Assembly: GCF_010015445.1 (NCBI RefSeq)
Contig: NC_053116.1
Span: 42,226,677 to 42,290,676 of the forward strand
DNA from: Perca fluviatilis
Lineage: Eukaryota; Chordata; Actinopteri; Perciformes; Percidae
Direction: 5' to 3'
Length of the DNA stretch: 64,000 nt
Shown here: positions 45,538-56,509 of the stretch, piece by piece
Layout of the letters: each line of letters starts with the position of its first letter
Numbering within the stretch: position 1 is the stretch's first letter
Notes under the pieces: generated by a model
Database searches by the model: none
The model's input: the letters and a program-made list of their open reading frames with translations, nothing else
Told to the model about the DNA's origin: nothing
Program-made: the position numbers and the translations under genes

Positions 45538-48188
45538 TAAAAAGAAATTTAAATTTAATTTTGGGGCCTGGAATGTGCGCACTCTGATGGACAGCACCTC
45601 CAGTGACAGACCTGAGAGACGAACCGCCATCATTGCCAGAGAACTGCAGAGATGCCGGATTGATATAGCTGCTCTCTCGAAACCCGAAGGGGCAGGTGAA
45701 AGGCAGCTGAAGGAGGAGAAAGGTGGCTACACTTTCTTCTGGAAAGGAAAGCCAGCCGATGAGGCTAGAAACCATGGAGTTGGACTTGCCATCAAAAACC
45801 AGCTTGTCAACCACCTCTCCGAACTTCCTGTGGGGATCAGTGACGCCTCATGACTCTCCGTCTGGTGTTGACCAACAACCAGACAGCGACAGTAATGAGC
45901 GCCTATGCCCCTACCCTAGACTCCGACGTTGAGGAAAAAGAAGCCTTCTATGCCTGGAAGAAACCCTGTCAAATATCCCCAGGGGGGACAAGATCATTCT
46001 CCTTGGAGACTTCAATGCTAGGGTAAGCCGGGAACAACACCTCTGGAAGAGCACTATTGGCAAGGAGGGCATTGGTAACATCAACTCCAATGGAGTGCTG
46101 CTTCTGAGTAAGGGCTCAGCACAACCTCGTCATCACCAACACTCTCTATCGACAGAAAAAACAAATTCAAGGTATCTTGAGAGGCACCCTCGCTCCAAGC
46201 AATGGCACCTCATTGACTATGTCATTGTAAGAGCAAGGGACCGCTGTGATGTGAACATCACAAGGGCCATGATAGACTCTGATAACTGCTGGACAGACCA
46301 CCGCCTCATCCGATCCACAATGGCCATCAAACTTAAAAAGAGGAGGAGGATTCAGAAGAAGCAGACCTGGCGAAGACTGAACCTAGACAGCCTGAATGAA
46401 ACTGCCACCCAGCAGCTACTTCAGGACTCTCTTGAGGAATGTCTTCAGCAAGAATATCCTGATGACATCGAAGAGCACTGGGGCCTTCTCAAATCCACCA
46501 TCCATTACTCATGTGAATCCACCCTTGGGTATCAGTCCAGGAAACATCAGGACTGGTTTGATGAAAATGACACTGAGATAGAACAACTTATCTCTAGAAA
46601 AACCAAAAGCCTTCCGAGTGTGGCGAAAATGTTATAACATGTGAGGCCAAAAGGGCAGCACACTCCAGAGCCAAGGCTGATGTTCAGAGATTGATGAGGG
46701 AGCTCAAGAACAACTGGTGGACAGACTCAGACTGGCAGATTCAGGTGACACCAGAGGTTTTTCACTGCCACTAAGGCTGTCTATGGCCCTAGCCATCGCG
46801 GCTTAAATCCCCTGCGCTCAAAAGATGGACAGACTCTTTTAAAGACAATGACTCCATCAACGCAGTTGGAAGGAGCACTTTCAGGAACTTTTAAACCGTG
46901 ACAGCTCAGCCGAACCAGACATCGCGCGACCATATCCCGCAGAGTCCCATCAAAGAAGACATGGGGGAACTTCCTACCCTAACTGAGGTTCACAATGCCA
47001 TCAGGAATCTCAGGAACAACAAGGCCGCTGGTCCTGATGGGATCCCCGCGGAGATCTTAAAGGAAGGAGGACCAAAGCTTTGGCACCACATTCACAATCT
47101 ACTCATCAAGGTCTGGGAAAGGGAAGAGCTCCCCTCAGAGCTCCGGGATGCCCAAATTGTTACCATATTCAAGAAAGGGGACAAGGCTGAGTGTGGTAAC
47201 TACAGGGGTATCTCGCTCTTGTCAACAACAGGCAAAATTCTCGCTCGTGTCCTTGCCAACCGCCTGCTACCACTATCTGATGAGGTACTCCCTGAATCAC
47301 AGTGCGGCTTCCGCCCATCTAGGGGAACAACTGACATGATCTTTTCTGTTCGCCAACTACAAGAAAAGTGTCGGGAACAAGGACTGCCTCTGTACATGGC
47401 CTTTATAGACTTGACAAAGGCCTTTGACTCCGTGGATCGTCAGGCACTGTGGAGCATACTAGCAAAGTATGGATGTCATGACAAATACATCCGTGTGCGA
47501 AGGCTACTGCATGACGGCATGTCAGCCACAGTGCTCAACAGTGGCTTTGAATCTGAGCCCTTTATTGTAGAAACTGGGGTCAAACAGGGATGTATCATTG
47601 CTCCCACCCTATTTACCATCTTACCATTTACCATACTTCACCTTACTGGTCAAGAGTTGCCACAGGGGATTCCAATCCTTTACAGGACTGACGGCAGGCT
47701 ATTCAACCTTAACAGGTTCAAAGCCAAGAGCAAAGTCAGAAATACCACCATTATGGAGCTGCAATATGCCGTTGTTAATGCCATTGTAGCACTCTCCCTG
47801 AAGACCTCCAGGGCATTCTGAATGCCTTTGCCAAGGCATACAGAGCCCTGGGTTTGGCCTTTGAACATCAAGAAAACGCAGGTTTTGTATCAACCATCAC
47901 CCAACCAGACATCACTCCAGCCCATCATCATCAAAGTGGATAACACCACTCTGGAAAGCGTGGAACACTTCCCCTACCTTGGCAGCATTCTCTCGTCCAA
48001 AGCCGATATAGACTCTGAGGTTAACCATCGCCTGAGCTGTGCCAGCGGAGCCTATGCCAAACTCAGGACAAGAGTCTTTGATGACCGAGACCTGAGGGCT
48101 CAAACCAAGCTCCTGGTCTATAGAGCTGTGATTCTCCCAACTCTGCTGTATGGAGCGGAATCCTGGACCACCTACAGCAGACACCTAA

Positions 48189-48542
48189 CACTGCATGAAA
48201 AGTGGGATTTCCGTCCCCGTAAACGCCTGTAAGCACCCGGAAATCCCCTAATTTTTGGCAGTTATCGACAATTTACAGGCTGCACGGCATCCGTTCATCT
48301 GTGCTACATATTGCCGTAAACGAACCCGATGTATGTATATGAGAGCTCCACCGCGGAGGTGTTAATGGATCTAATTAGAATATGAATAGGCACATGGCCA
48401 GAGAACGTCTGGCCTGGCTGGAATTTCCTCACTCGCTATTGGCTGAAACCACTACTTTTAAACAAGAAAAATCTCGTGATTGGTTGACAGGTCTGTCACG
48501 GGTTAGGCTATTGGTCAACCTGGGCCATTATTATTATAATAA

Positions 48543-48580
<38 letters not shown>

Positions 48581-50989
48581 TATTTATTTCATATATGCTA
48601 TGTTGTATATTCATGTCATGATTATCATAGTTAAAATGATTTGCCAGGAAGTGCTGTTTATTCAAAGATAGAGCTTTATTGACACAAAACAAGCAATCAG
48701 AAAAAGCAAAGTACAAAGCATCGGATGTACAAAGCATCGCAGACACACAGCACACACAACAAATATCCCCCGCTCCACGAGAAGCAGCACCGTCCACATC
48801 TAACCCGCGGCGTTTCCGGAGCTGTTGGTAACCCGGCAGCATTCGGTCTAAATTCGGTCCATGTAGCAGACGTCTGTGGTGCGTTGTCCTGGATGTCTAT
48901 GTAGCGCACTTCCAAATGTCCACCTCACCCACAGCCAGCACACTCTGTCCGCTTCCAGCAGCTGTAAAATCAATCAATAAAGACAATCAGTACTGCGCAA
49001 TGCACTGCTTACGGACACAACACATCTATGAATGCACCTGAAAACTATTCACATTAACCAAACGGATCTAATCTTACCCTCTTTTCTTCTCGACCGACTC
49101 CGAGCTGAGCTCTTCACAGCTTCTGCCCGCGATGCCACATCTGGTTGTTTCTAGCTGAAGCTCCTGCGTGCTGTCTCGTAATAGGTCTTACAGGCAGCTG
49201 GAAAACAATGAAATGAGAGTGGTATGAATAAAAAAACATAAGTTACAGTAAAATTAAACAAGGAAAGATGAAAAAGTAAAAATACTTACACACAATGGCG
49301 TCATTATCAGCATCATGTAAATCTGGACTTGCAGACAGCTCCGAAGCAAATATCTAGGTCACGCCTCGCTCGTTATGAGGCGAGGTTAGTCTGTAAAAAA
49401 AAGACGGTTAAGATCGGTATCTATTAACGTATCTATGTCCTTATACAGAAAAATTAATGAAGTTCATTCAATGAAAGCATATTCTTTAAATCTTACCCTT
49501 GCTCGGTTCAGCCCTGCTACAGTTTGTCTCAGAGTTGTGAAGACGGGCGGACTGCTTTCTGAAAAATACAAAAAATCAAAAAATACACTTTTATAAAACA
49601 ACTCACCCTCTCCAGCTCTGCCTTCTGCATCAATGAATGGCGCGAAAGCAGCCAGGTTGCCCAGACACACAGCTCTGTGCTGCTCGCGTTAAACTTGGTG
49701 GGGTTTAAAACATTACTGCTAAGTCTAAGTAGCCGGTTTAACATCCAACGACAGTCATTGTAATGCATCAAGAGTTAATAAACAGTACAGACTAGCTCGT
49801 CGTTTCATTAATAATCATATACTTACGTTGACTTCTTCTTTTCTGTGAGCGCATCTCTGGAGCCCCGAGGTGATATGGAGGAGAGAAAAACGCTTCAAAA
49901 CGTCTTGAACAACTCCTGTGTGTTTCCAAGTGAAGTTTGACAGAGTGTACAGATAACTCTTTTACCAGTTGGCCTGAAATATTCCCATATTTCGGAAGCT
50001 TTTGCTCTAACTCGGCTCATCTCCCGCGCTATTTTCAAATGGAAGCAGTGAAGGCGGGGTAGGGGGCGGGGTAGAGTGATTGAGAGAGACAAAGAGGGGC
50101 AGATTAACCAGCAGGGCGCAACAGCGCACACACTGGTGTGGAGGTGAATTACAGTGAGTTTAAATGGAATACTGGGAAAGTTTAATAACAATAGGACAAT
50201 TGATGTCTAGATTATGAGGCCATTTGAGCAGAGCCAACAGCTTCATATGCCATGGACATGTGAATATGGTGCTGAATTTGCCAGTATTTTAAGAAGACAA
50301 ATGGTTGGGACCTTGTCATGCCATGACAGAGCTGATATACTTTATGTGAAGCCCAGTGTTTTGGTGTCAGCAGAAAGACTTCTCTTAGATAACTGTACAG
50401 TGGAGCCTCTGTCTCCATTCCACCAGACAATGTTGGATGAGCAAGACCAAAGACTGTAGTCATGTCACTATGTACAGGGGTTGAGACTGTGAATGAATCA
50501 TGGATTGCACATTTTACCTTTTTGGTGGCAAAGCCTGATTAAAACTAATTGTTGAAATAAATTATGTGTTTTTTTATCTGAATCATTACTAATGACATAC
50601 ACAGTAATTAATCTAGCATACTTTCATCAAATAAATCTACTAAAGAGTCTACAATTAGGCTATACTGAATCTGATCTATTTTAAGAGATTTTCTTAAAAT
50701 TAAGTTAATACCTTTTAGAAAAATGTCACCTGGGGTAAAACTCCCCTGCTGCTTCCTGATTTGCATTTGTGTAGCTCACAGCATTTTAATTTACATGTGA
50801 AAGCCTCCCCTAGAATTAGAGGGAGGGGGGTCATGGGGGACAACTGCCAAGCAAGGCCCCAGTCAATTTCCCACAATTCACGGCAGTTTCGGTGTTGCCT
50901 GTAAATTGCCGTATACAGCCGTAAACCTGAAGTTCCACGACAATCTACAGTGCCGCCATACTGACGAAAATCCCACTTTTCATGCAGTG
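48189..50989. mobile_element. Harbinger-like DNA element, 2.8 kb, TAA target duplication
   Basis: Inserted in the LINE with taa at 48186-48188 and 50990-50992. The ends are inverted copies (cactgcatgaaaagtgggat on the left; atcccacttttcatgcagtg on the right). Removing it and one taa rejoins the LINE frame between TTYSRHL and RALEIYHQRA. A 3-bp TAA duplication fits PIF/Harbinger-type insertion. It carries a spliced minus-strand gene relic and no recognised DDE transposase. Confidence 0.85.
48660..50020 (-). pseudogene. Spliced BED-finger gene relic inside the DNA element
   Basis: Minus-strand exons with good splice sites. Exon 1, 49827-50020, encodes MSRVRAKASEIWEYFRPTGK and then a CTLC pair, a BED-type finger start, but meets a stop after QELFKTF. 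Further exons lie at about 49607-49760, 49497-49558, 49290-49390 and 49078-49197, and a last exon ends upstream at 48961. The exon at 49078-49197 reads ACKTYYETARRSF then a stop. The last exon includes HHRRLLHGPNLDRMLPG in a shifted frame. These segments look like a conserved fish protein family I cannot name. Stops show it is decayed here. Confidence 0.5.
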
Positions 50990-51389
50990 TAAGAGCCCTG
51001 GAAATATACCATCAAAGAGCCCCAAGAAAAATTTTGAGGATCAACTGGGAAGACAGACGCACAAACTCCAGCTTTCTGGAGGAAACTAATATGCCCAGCA
51101 TCCCTACCATCATAATGCAGTACCAACTCCGATGGACAGGACATGTCATCCGCATGCCCAACAACCGTCTCCCAAAACAGATCCTCTACTCCCAGCTAAA
51201 AGAAGGACAGCGCGTGTCGTCCAAAGAAACGCTTTAAGGACAATATTAGGACCAGCCTGAAAAAGTTTAACATCATGTCCGGCGACTGGGAGAATCTACC
51301 ATTGGACTACTGGAGAAAAGCTGTGCAGGAAGGTGCAGCACACCATGAAACAGAACTCCGCGCGTCACGCAGAAGCAAAGCGGCAACAC

Positions 51390-52087
51390 CGCAAGGACAA
51401 ACAGAGACAGGCTCCACCACCACCACCACCTCAACAGAGACAGGCTCCACCACCACCACCACCACCACCTCAACAGAGACAGGCTCCACCACCACCACCA
51501 CCACCACCTCAACAGAGACAGGCTCCACCACATCCACCTCAACAGAGACAGGCTCCACCACCCAACCAGCTCAACAGAGACAGGCACCACCACCACCACC
51601 TCAACAGAGACAGGCTCCACCACCACCACCACCACCAGCTCAACAGAGACAGGCTCCACCACGTCCACCCCAACAGAGACAGGCTCCCCACCACCACCTC
51701 AACAGAGACAGGCTCCACCACCACCACCACCACCACCACCACCTCAACAGAGACAGGCTCCACCACCACCAGCTCAACAGAGACAGGCCTCCACCACCCA
51801 CCACAACAGAGACAGGCTCCACCAACACCACCAGCTCAACAGAGACAGGCTCCACCACCACCCCACCACCCACCACCACCACAACAGAGACAGGCTCCAC
51901 CAACACCACCACCCCAACAACAGAGACAGGCTCCACCACCACCACCACCACCACCTCAACAGAGACAGGCTCCACCACCACCACCACCACCTCCTCAACA
52001 GAGACAGGCTCCACCACCACCACCTCAACAGAGACAGGCTCCACCACCACCACCTCCTCAACAGAGACAGGCTCCACCACCAAGACC
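51390..52087 (+). repeat. Coding minisatellite (caacagagacaggctccacc)n
   Basis: About 26 copies of caacagagacaggctccacc with variable (acc)n spacers lie inside the LINE 3' ORF. In the LINE frame they encode a Thr/Ser-rich linker (TETGSTTTT repeats). In another open frame they give PPPPQQRQA. The terminal frame stays open through the whole array. Confidence 0.9.
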
Positions 52088-52171
52088 ACTTCAACCTTCC
52101 AATGCCCACATTGCAGCAGAATCTGTGGATCACGGATCGGCCTTTACAGCCACCTGAGGATCCACAAATAA
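52085..52171 (+). CDS. C2H2 zinc finger ending the LINE ORF
   Basis: FQCPHCSRICGSRIGLYSHL followed by RIHK and stop. The spacing Cys-x2-Cys-x12-His-x3-His is canonical. Similar C-terminal fingers end related fish and invertebrate LINE proteins and probably bind nucleic acid. It is in frame with the repetitive linker from 51275. Confidence 0.7.
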   Translation, partial: TTSTFQCPHCSRICGSRIGLYSHLRIHK

Positions 52172-52242
52172 GACAACCCGACAGGGAGGACAGTCATACT
52201 CGTTTCAGGTGACCGCCAAAGGAAGGAAGGTATGTGTATATG

Positions 52243-52244
<2 letters not shown>

Positions 52245-52305
<61 letters not shown>

Positions 52306-52384
52306 TGTGTATATGTGTGTTTGTGTGTGTTTGTGTGTGTGTGTGTTTGTATGTGTGTGTGTCTGCCTGTGTGTGTGTGTTTTA

Positions 52385-52433
<49 letters not shown>

Positions 52434-52460
52434 TTGTGTGTGTGTTGTTGTGTGTGTGTG

Positions 52461-52551
<91 letters not shown>
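52245..52551. repeat. Poly(T) run then (TG)n
   Basis: About 60 consecutive T at 52245-52304 followed by about 245 bp of TG with T interruptions. It directly follows the LINE 3' end. Confidence 0.95.
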
Positions 52552-52552
<1 letters not shown>

Positions 52553-52834
52553 GAATTGAATTGAAGGGTTAAACTTCTGGCTGGTGTTCAGGTGTAACAG
52601 GTGATATATTAATTATATATTTTATCTAATCATCATTCCTTTTCTTTTCTTTTTTAAATTAGTTGAGCTACTACACAATCTTTCCACGTATCCCCTGGCA
52701 ACAGCAGAATAACCCCCGGCTGAGAGAATCCCAGACTCACTAATTAATGCAAATAATCATTTTACATTAGACTGTACTGTTAGACGGTACATACACAAAG
52801 ATAAATGTTTTATACAACTTCTACATAAACTACA

Positions 52835-52933
52835 GAAGAGGATTAGGGCCACATGAATATTTTGATTTGTTTCTGAGATTAAAGTCAGAACTCAAACATT
52901 TATATTTCACATGTGGCCCTAATCCTCTCTTCG
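52835..52933. mobile_element. Tiny MITE, about 99 bp
   Basis: Inverted ends gaggattagggccacatg and catgtggccctaatcctc. A diverged relative lies at 59409-59490. Confidence 0.65.
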
Positions 52934-52981
52934 TACATAAACATGTGAATAACTAATTATGAAATTCATATGAAGCCTTAC

Positions 52982-53024
52982 CTGCCCCAGCGATGATGAT
53001 GATGGTCAGAAGAAGTCTCTCCAT
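52982..53024 (-). CDS. Signal-peptide exon of lectin copy 2
   Basis: Reads MERLLLTIIIIAGA and then a split Gly codon before gtaagg. The 43-nt length gives 14 codons plus one base, the same phase as copy 1. It is assigned to copy 2 by strand, phase and position. Confidence 0.75.
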
Positions 53025-53337
53025 CCCTCGCCTCTCCTCTGGTCCTCTCCGTCTGAGTCTGACTGCAGATGAGCAGCTGGTGAACTGACTTTCTCCGTTA
53101 TTCATTAACCTCCTTACTGCTCTCTCATGCAAACATGTTCCTGGGAACCATACATTGTGTATCAGGTTTATAGGCCAAAATGACGTATATACATGTTTGC
53201 GTTTTCTGAAATGAATAGAGTTTATTCATTTCTATTTTTGACGTTTGGTTTTATGGTTCCAACATGACGAGGCCCTCATGTCTGACTGCAGACCACATGA
53301 AGCTGAGAAAACATGTGATGGAGGATTATTTTTCATT

Positions 53338-53625
53338 TTAAAGGTCCCATGGCATAAAAATTTCACCTTTATGGTTTTTTAACATTAATATGAGTTCCCC
53401 CAGCCTGCCTATGGTCCCCCAGTGGCTAAAATGGTGATAGGTGTAAACCGAACCCTGGGTATCCTGCTCTGCCTTTGAGAAAATGAAAGCTCAGATGGGC
53501 GTTCTAGAATCTCGCTTGTTAGGAAGTCATAACAAGCGAGATTAACACGTTATGGAGGGATATTTTTCATTTTAAAGGAAATGATGTCAACATTCAGCTG
53601 CTAAAGGGAGACACTCAGGAGATGC
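53338..53625. repeat. Common fish interspersed repeat (aaggtcccatggcat)
   Basis: Starts aaggtcccatggcataaaaa and continues with cccccagcctgcctatggtc and ctctgcctttgagaaaatga, a high-copy fish repeat recognised from memory. The 3' half is missing. Confidence 0.65.
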
Positions 53626-53899
53626 AACTTAAATACTTTTATTAGAATTAACTAAGAAAACCCAAAATAATAAAGTCAACGTGATGTAAAGAAAGAGCAT
53701 GAATCTGTTTACCGTGTGGTCATTTAAACACAACACAACAGAATGGAGATTGTTGTTGGTTAAGAAAGTAAAATGTATTTATAAAGAGCTTTTCACAGAT
53801 AAATAGTCACAAAGTTCTTTACTTAGAGAATACAATAAAATCTCAATTTAATAAAAATAAAATGTGGAGAGGTCATCCAAAGGCCTGTTTTTTTTTTAA

Positions 53900-54348
53900 A
53901 GTCACACTGTTTCAGGCTCCTTGTGTTCAGCGTGGTCGGGGCCCTTTTTTCGGTCTTATTTATTTTAGGCCTTTATTTGACGGGACAGCTGAAGACATGA
54001 AAGGGGAGAAGGAGGGGTATGACATGCAGCAAAGGGCCACAGGTCGGAGTCCAACCTGCGGCCCTTTGCTGCGCCGAGGAGTAAACCTCTATATGTGGGC
54101 GCACGCTCTACCAACCGTCTGGTCTTTCTTACCGACCGCGGTCAGAGCGGCTCAAAGGACGGACTTCTTCTCTCCTGTAGCCAATCATTGCAAGGCGGGT
54201 GCATAGTACCGTGTTACCAAACGCTGGAGGTGCGCGGCTCGGCGATCAGACCCTCCGCCATCAGGACCCCAGGCTGCGTTGGCGTCATATCGCCGTCCGC
54301 AGCGCGCCGACCGTGCTCAACACAAGAAGCATGAAACAGCGTTTAGTC
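53900..54348. mobile_element. TIR element hosting a SINE
   Basis: The left end, 53901-53945 (ctgtttcaggctccttgtgt), and right end, 54301-54348 (acaagaagcatgaaacagc), are inverted copies. A third partial copy lies at 54821-54863. The SINE at 53960-54120 occupies the interior. Confidence 0.65.
53960..54120 (-). mobile_element. tRNA-derived SINE
   Basis: The minus strand shows an A-box-like ggttggtagagc (54105-54117) and a B-box-like ggttggactcc (54048-54058), then a body with tgcatgtcatacccctcctt. This is a fish tRNA-derived SINE pattern. The B box has drifted from ggttcgantcc. Confidence 0.7.
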
Positions 54349-54820
54349 TTCAACTGAGTTTTAAAAGAGTCCACAGAGAAGTGCTACTAACTGGATGTTA
54401 CCACAGCTTTCACCACTCAGGGTTCAACAGTTAGGGGAAAGATAAACACCACTTTGGGCGAGGAAATAGAACAGCCCATTGGCCCGTTGGGGCGTCATCG
54501 TGTCATCATCATTTGATCTGAACGTGCTGTTGGCCAATCAACAACTGAGTTGGTAGCTTGATGCTTTTGATGTTTTTTTAACAACGAAAAATTACACTTT
54601 TGATGCTTTCAATATTTGACAATTTTTTTTGACATTTTTGTTTAAAATTTTTCACACTTTTTGACGTATTTTTTCCCTTGGATTTTCCTTTTTTAGGGTC
54701 CAGTAAAAAATGTACTTTGGGCCAGTAGAATTTTATCTTACTTGCCCGACCGGAAAAGTTAAAAACTTGCCACGGAGCAGCAATGTTGTATTTCCAGGTC
54801 AGGGTACTGTGAGGTTGTCA

Positions 54821-54863
54821 GGGGGCCGACCGCGCTGAACATAAGAATCCTGAAACAGCTTTT
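54821..54863. repeat. Solo end of the 53900-54348 element
   Basis: gggccgaccgcgctgaacat and following sequence match the right end of the TIR element at 54301-54348 in the same orientation. Confidence 0.6.
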
Positions 54864-55029
54864 GGACCCAGCCCGCTGATTGGCTCATTCTCTGGAACCA
54901 ACGTGACATCATGACTTCACGTAAACATACGCAAAGTGACGTGTTATCTGCATTCTAAGCTATCCGCGTGTATGTCCACGTGAGGACATACGTCATGGTA
55001 GCTTGCTGTCACGTGGTGATTTGGGAGGT

Positions 55030-55480
55030 GTCTGAGCCCGCCCACCATTTTGGGATCCTACGCTATCGGATGCCAGGGGCAACAGTGTCAGACCGACACA
55101 GAGACGGAGCGGGAAAAGACGGCTCGAGGAATTAGCATCACAGCGAACGGGTTGGGTTTAGGAAAACAATAACGGGACGCGGGACAACAAAGGCACGGTT
55201 GGGTTTAGGAAACGGGACACACGGGACCCGATCCCCGGTCTCCTGGGTGAACGTCCTGTGTCTGACCCATCCCCCCCCCCAGACAACCTCCCTATGCAAA
55301 TACTACTCATACTATTCGCTACGGCGTAAATTGACACATAATCGCAAGGTAACGTAAGTCAATGGAGGCCAAACGGCGTTGATAAACACGCTAAAAGGTG
55401 ATTATGCGTCTGGATAACACGCCAATAACAGCATACGAATTACCATGTCATTCATACACCACTTCATGAGATGATGCAGC
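55030..55480. repeat. Interspersed repeat related to 12540-12910
   Basis: gggttgggtttaggaaa occurs twice (about 55150 and 55198), and atccccggtctcctgggtga near 55231 is the reverse complement of the left-hand copy. The orientation is opposite to 12540. Confidence 0.6.
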
Positions 55481-55996
55481 ATGATAGCCCGGCTGACTTT
55501 GTCGATAGAAAAGTAAATTTTGTTTTTTATGTTTTTTTTACTCAGTTTGGGAAATCCAACACTCTCTTCAAAGCGAACGTTAGCGAGGGTTGGGTATCGG
55601 CCGAGTCATGTCAGTACTATGTTCCTTTTTCATAAATTTGAATCAGATTTTTTCCCCCTAACCCTAAAACATCTGTGGGAAGATAGGGCTTAAATTGAAG
55701 GGAAATGTAGGAACACAAGACCTGATTTTGAAAATGTCCATAGGGCTGACTCCATCGGTACTACCGAGGACGATTCACATTAAATCAATAACGGAACCTG
55801 ACAGAACCTAAATGCTTCTCGGTCCTCTCTGCATGTTGACTGAGAGGAGATCTCAACACACACACACTCGCCTGCCCAAACACACACACAGCTAGGGACT
55901 AGCTAGGGACCACAATGGAAATAAGTCTTTGGGCTTTATTGTGTTATCCCTGACTATTTATGTATTTTTAATGTATGATGCATTGTTCTGTTTCAT

Positions 55997-56353
55997 ATGT
56001 TTTTTATATGCAAGTGGTCAAATAAAATCAATCAATCAAAGCTGAGGTCGGACGGAGCGAAATTACGTGGACCAAGTCGCTTCACCCCAATCAAACCCTC
56101 TGGTGTAACTTCATTATTTTGGACGTATTCCCCTGTCTTACCCCCTGTCTTACCCCCTGTCTTACCCCCTGGTTCTAGAGGATGTGAAGCCTTCACAGAG
56201 CAGCTGCTGTCAGACATCAGCTCTGCTCCAAAGGTCACCATCAACTTCATGATCGCTAACACAACAGGGAAGTTCAGATGGTCAACAATACCTCATAAAC
56301 ACAAATATCTTCTCATAAACAGCACCATGTGCAATGGCCTGCCTGGTCCCTGA
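55997..56353 (+). CDS. Unrecognised ORF, possible exon or retro-copy
   Basis: A 118-codon frame. The first part covers a spacer and three 14-bp repeats (ccctgtcttacccc at about 56133-56172). The second half, from about 56172, reads GCEAFTEQLLSDISSAPKV and ends STMCNGLPGP then stop, with a more protein-like composition than nearby DNA. I do not recognise the family. It could be a terminal exon or an old gene fragment. Confidence 0.25.
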   Translation: MFFICKWSNKINQSKLRSDGAKLRGPSRFTPIKPSGVTSLFWTYSPVLPPVLPPVLPPGSRGCEAFTEQLLSDISSAPKVTINFMIANTTGKFRWSTIPHKHKYLLINSTMCNGLPGP

Positions 56354-56509
56354 CCATGTCTGACACATTTATAATAATAAATAAATATATTGGCCCTTTC
56401 ATCTATAGTCTAAAGACTTTCTAAAGCTGCTGTTCTTATTTTCCTCCGCAGCATCGTTCTTCTGCCTCATTTGTATGGTTTCTCCATGTCTTCTCACCTA
56501 TATACCTGA

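Larger units (their letters stand above)
45541..52240 (+). mobile_element. APE-type LINE with C-terminal C2H2 finger, in TG microsatellite
   Basis: The plus-strand frame starts with endonuclease (AWNVRTLMDST, YTFFWKGKPA, later IILLGDFNAR in shifted frames and HLIDYVIVRARDR). An open 307-codon stretch follows at 46898-47821 with reverse transcriptase motifs AAGPDGIPAEIL, CGNYRGISLL, CGFRPSRGTTD, FIDLTKAFDSVD and GVKQGC, but YAVV at 47765-47776 where YADD is expected. Next come VEHFPYLGSILSS and LPTLLYGAESWTTYSRHL. A DNA element interrupts at 48189-50989, and the frame resumes with RINWEDRR and RWTGHVIRMPNNRLP. The last part (51275-52171) is a repetitive linker plus a C2H2 finger. TG microsatellite lies on both sides. 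The clade is uncertain (RTE- or I-like group). Confidence 0.8.
37940..53024 (-). pseudogene. C-type lectin (two CTLDs) copy 2, frameshifted
   Basis: Six exons on the minus strand: signal peptide 52982-53024, CTLD1 first half 41966-42156, CTLD1 second half 41240-41455, CTLD2 39753-40094, tail 38968-39065 and last exon 37940-38075. The CTLD2 and tail exons are intact; CTLD2 shows [54 protein letters not shown] and AFICYGP. CTLD1 shows YYFVYDRKNFTEAQRYCR, RAWIGLSRGSWRWSLS and GLWYDNICD. Exon 2 has one extra G near its start and a missing base giving a stop after HTDLVL. Exon 3 loses frame after DNICDNT. The last exon is shifted near RAQG. If repaired in nature this would be a secreted lectin of about 330 residues. 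The 10.8-kb intron 1 holds a foldback element and a LINE. Confidence 0.8.

Noticed and set aside
50214..50459. Plus-strand 81-codon ORF inside the Harbinger-like element as a transposase tail
   Set aside because: No DDE or hAT dimerisation motif is convincing, the opposite strand is also open, and no neighbouring exon matches.
51273..52133. Minus-strand Val/Trp/Ser-Leu-rich ORFs
   Set aside because: Antisense of the LINE coding minisatellite.
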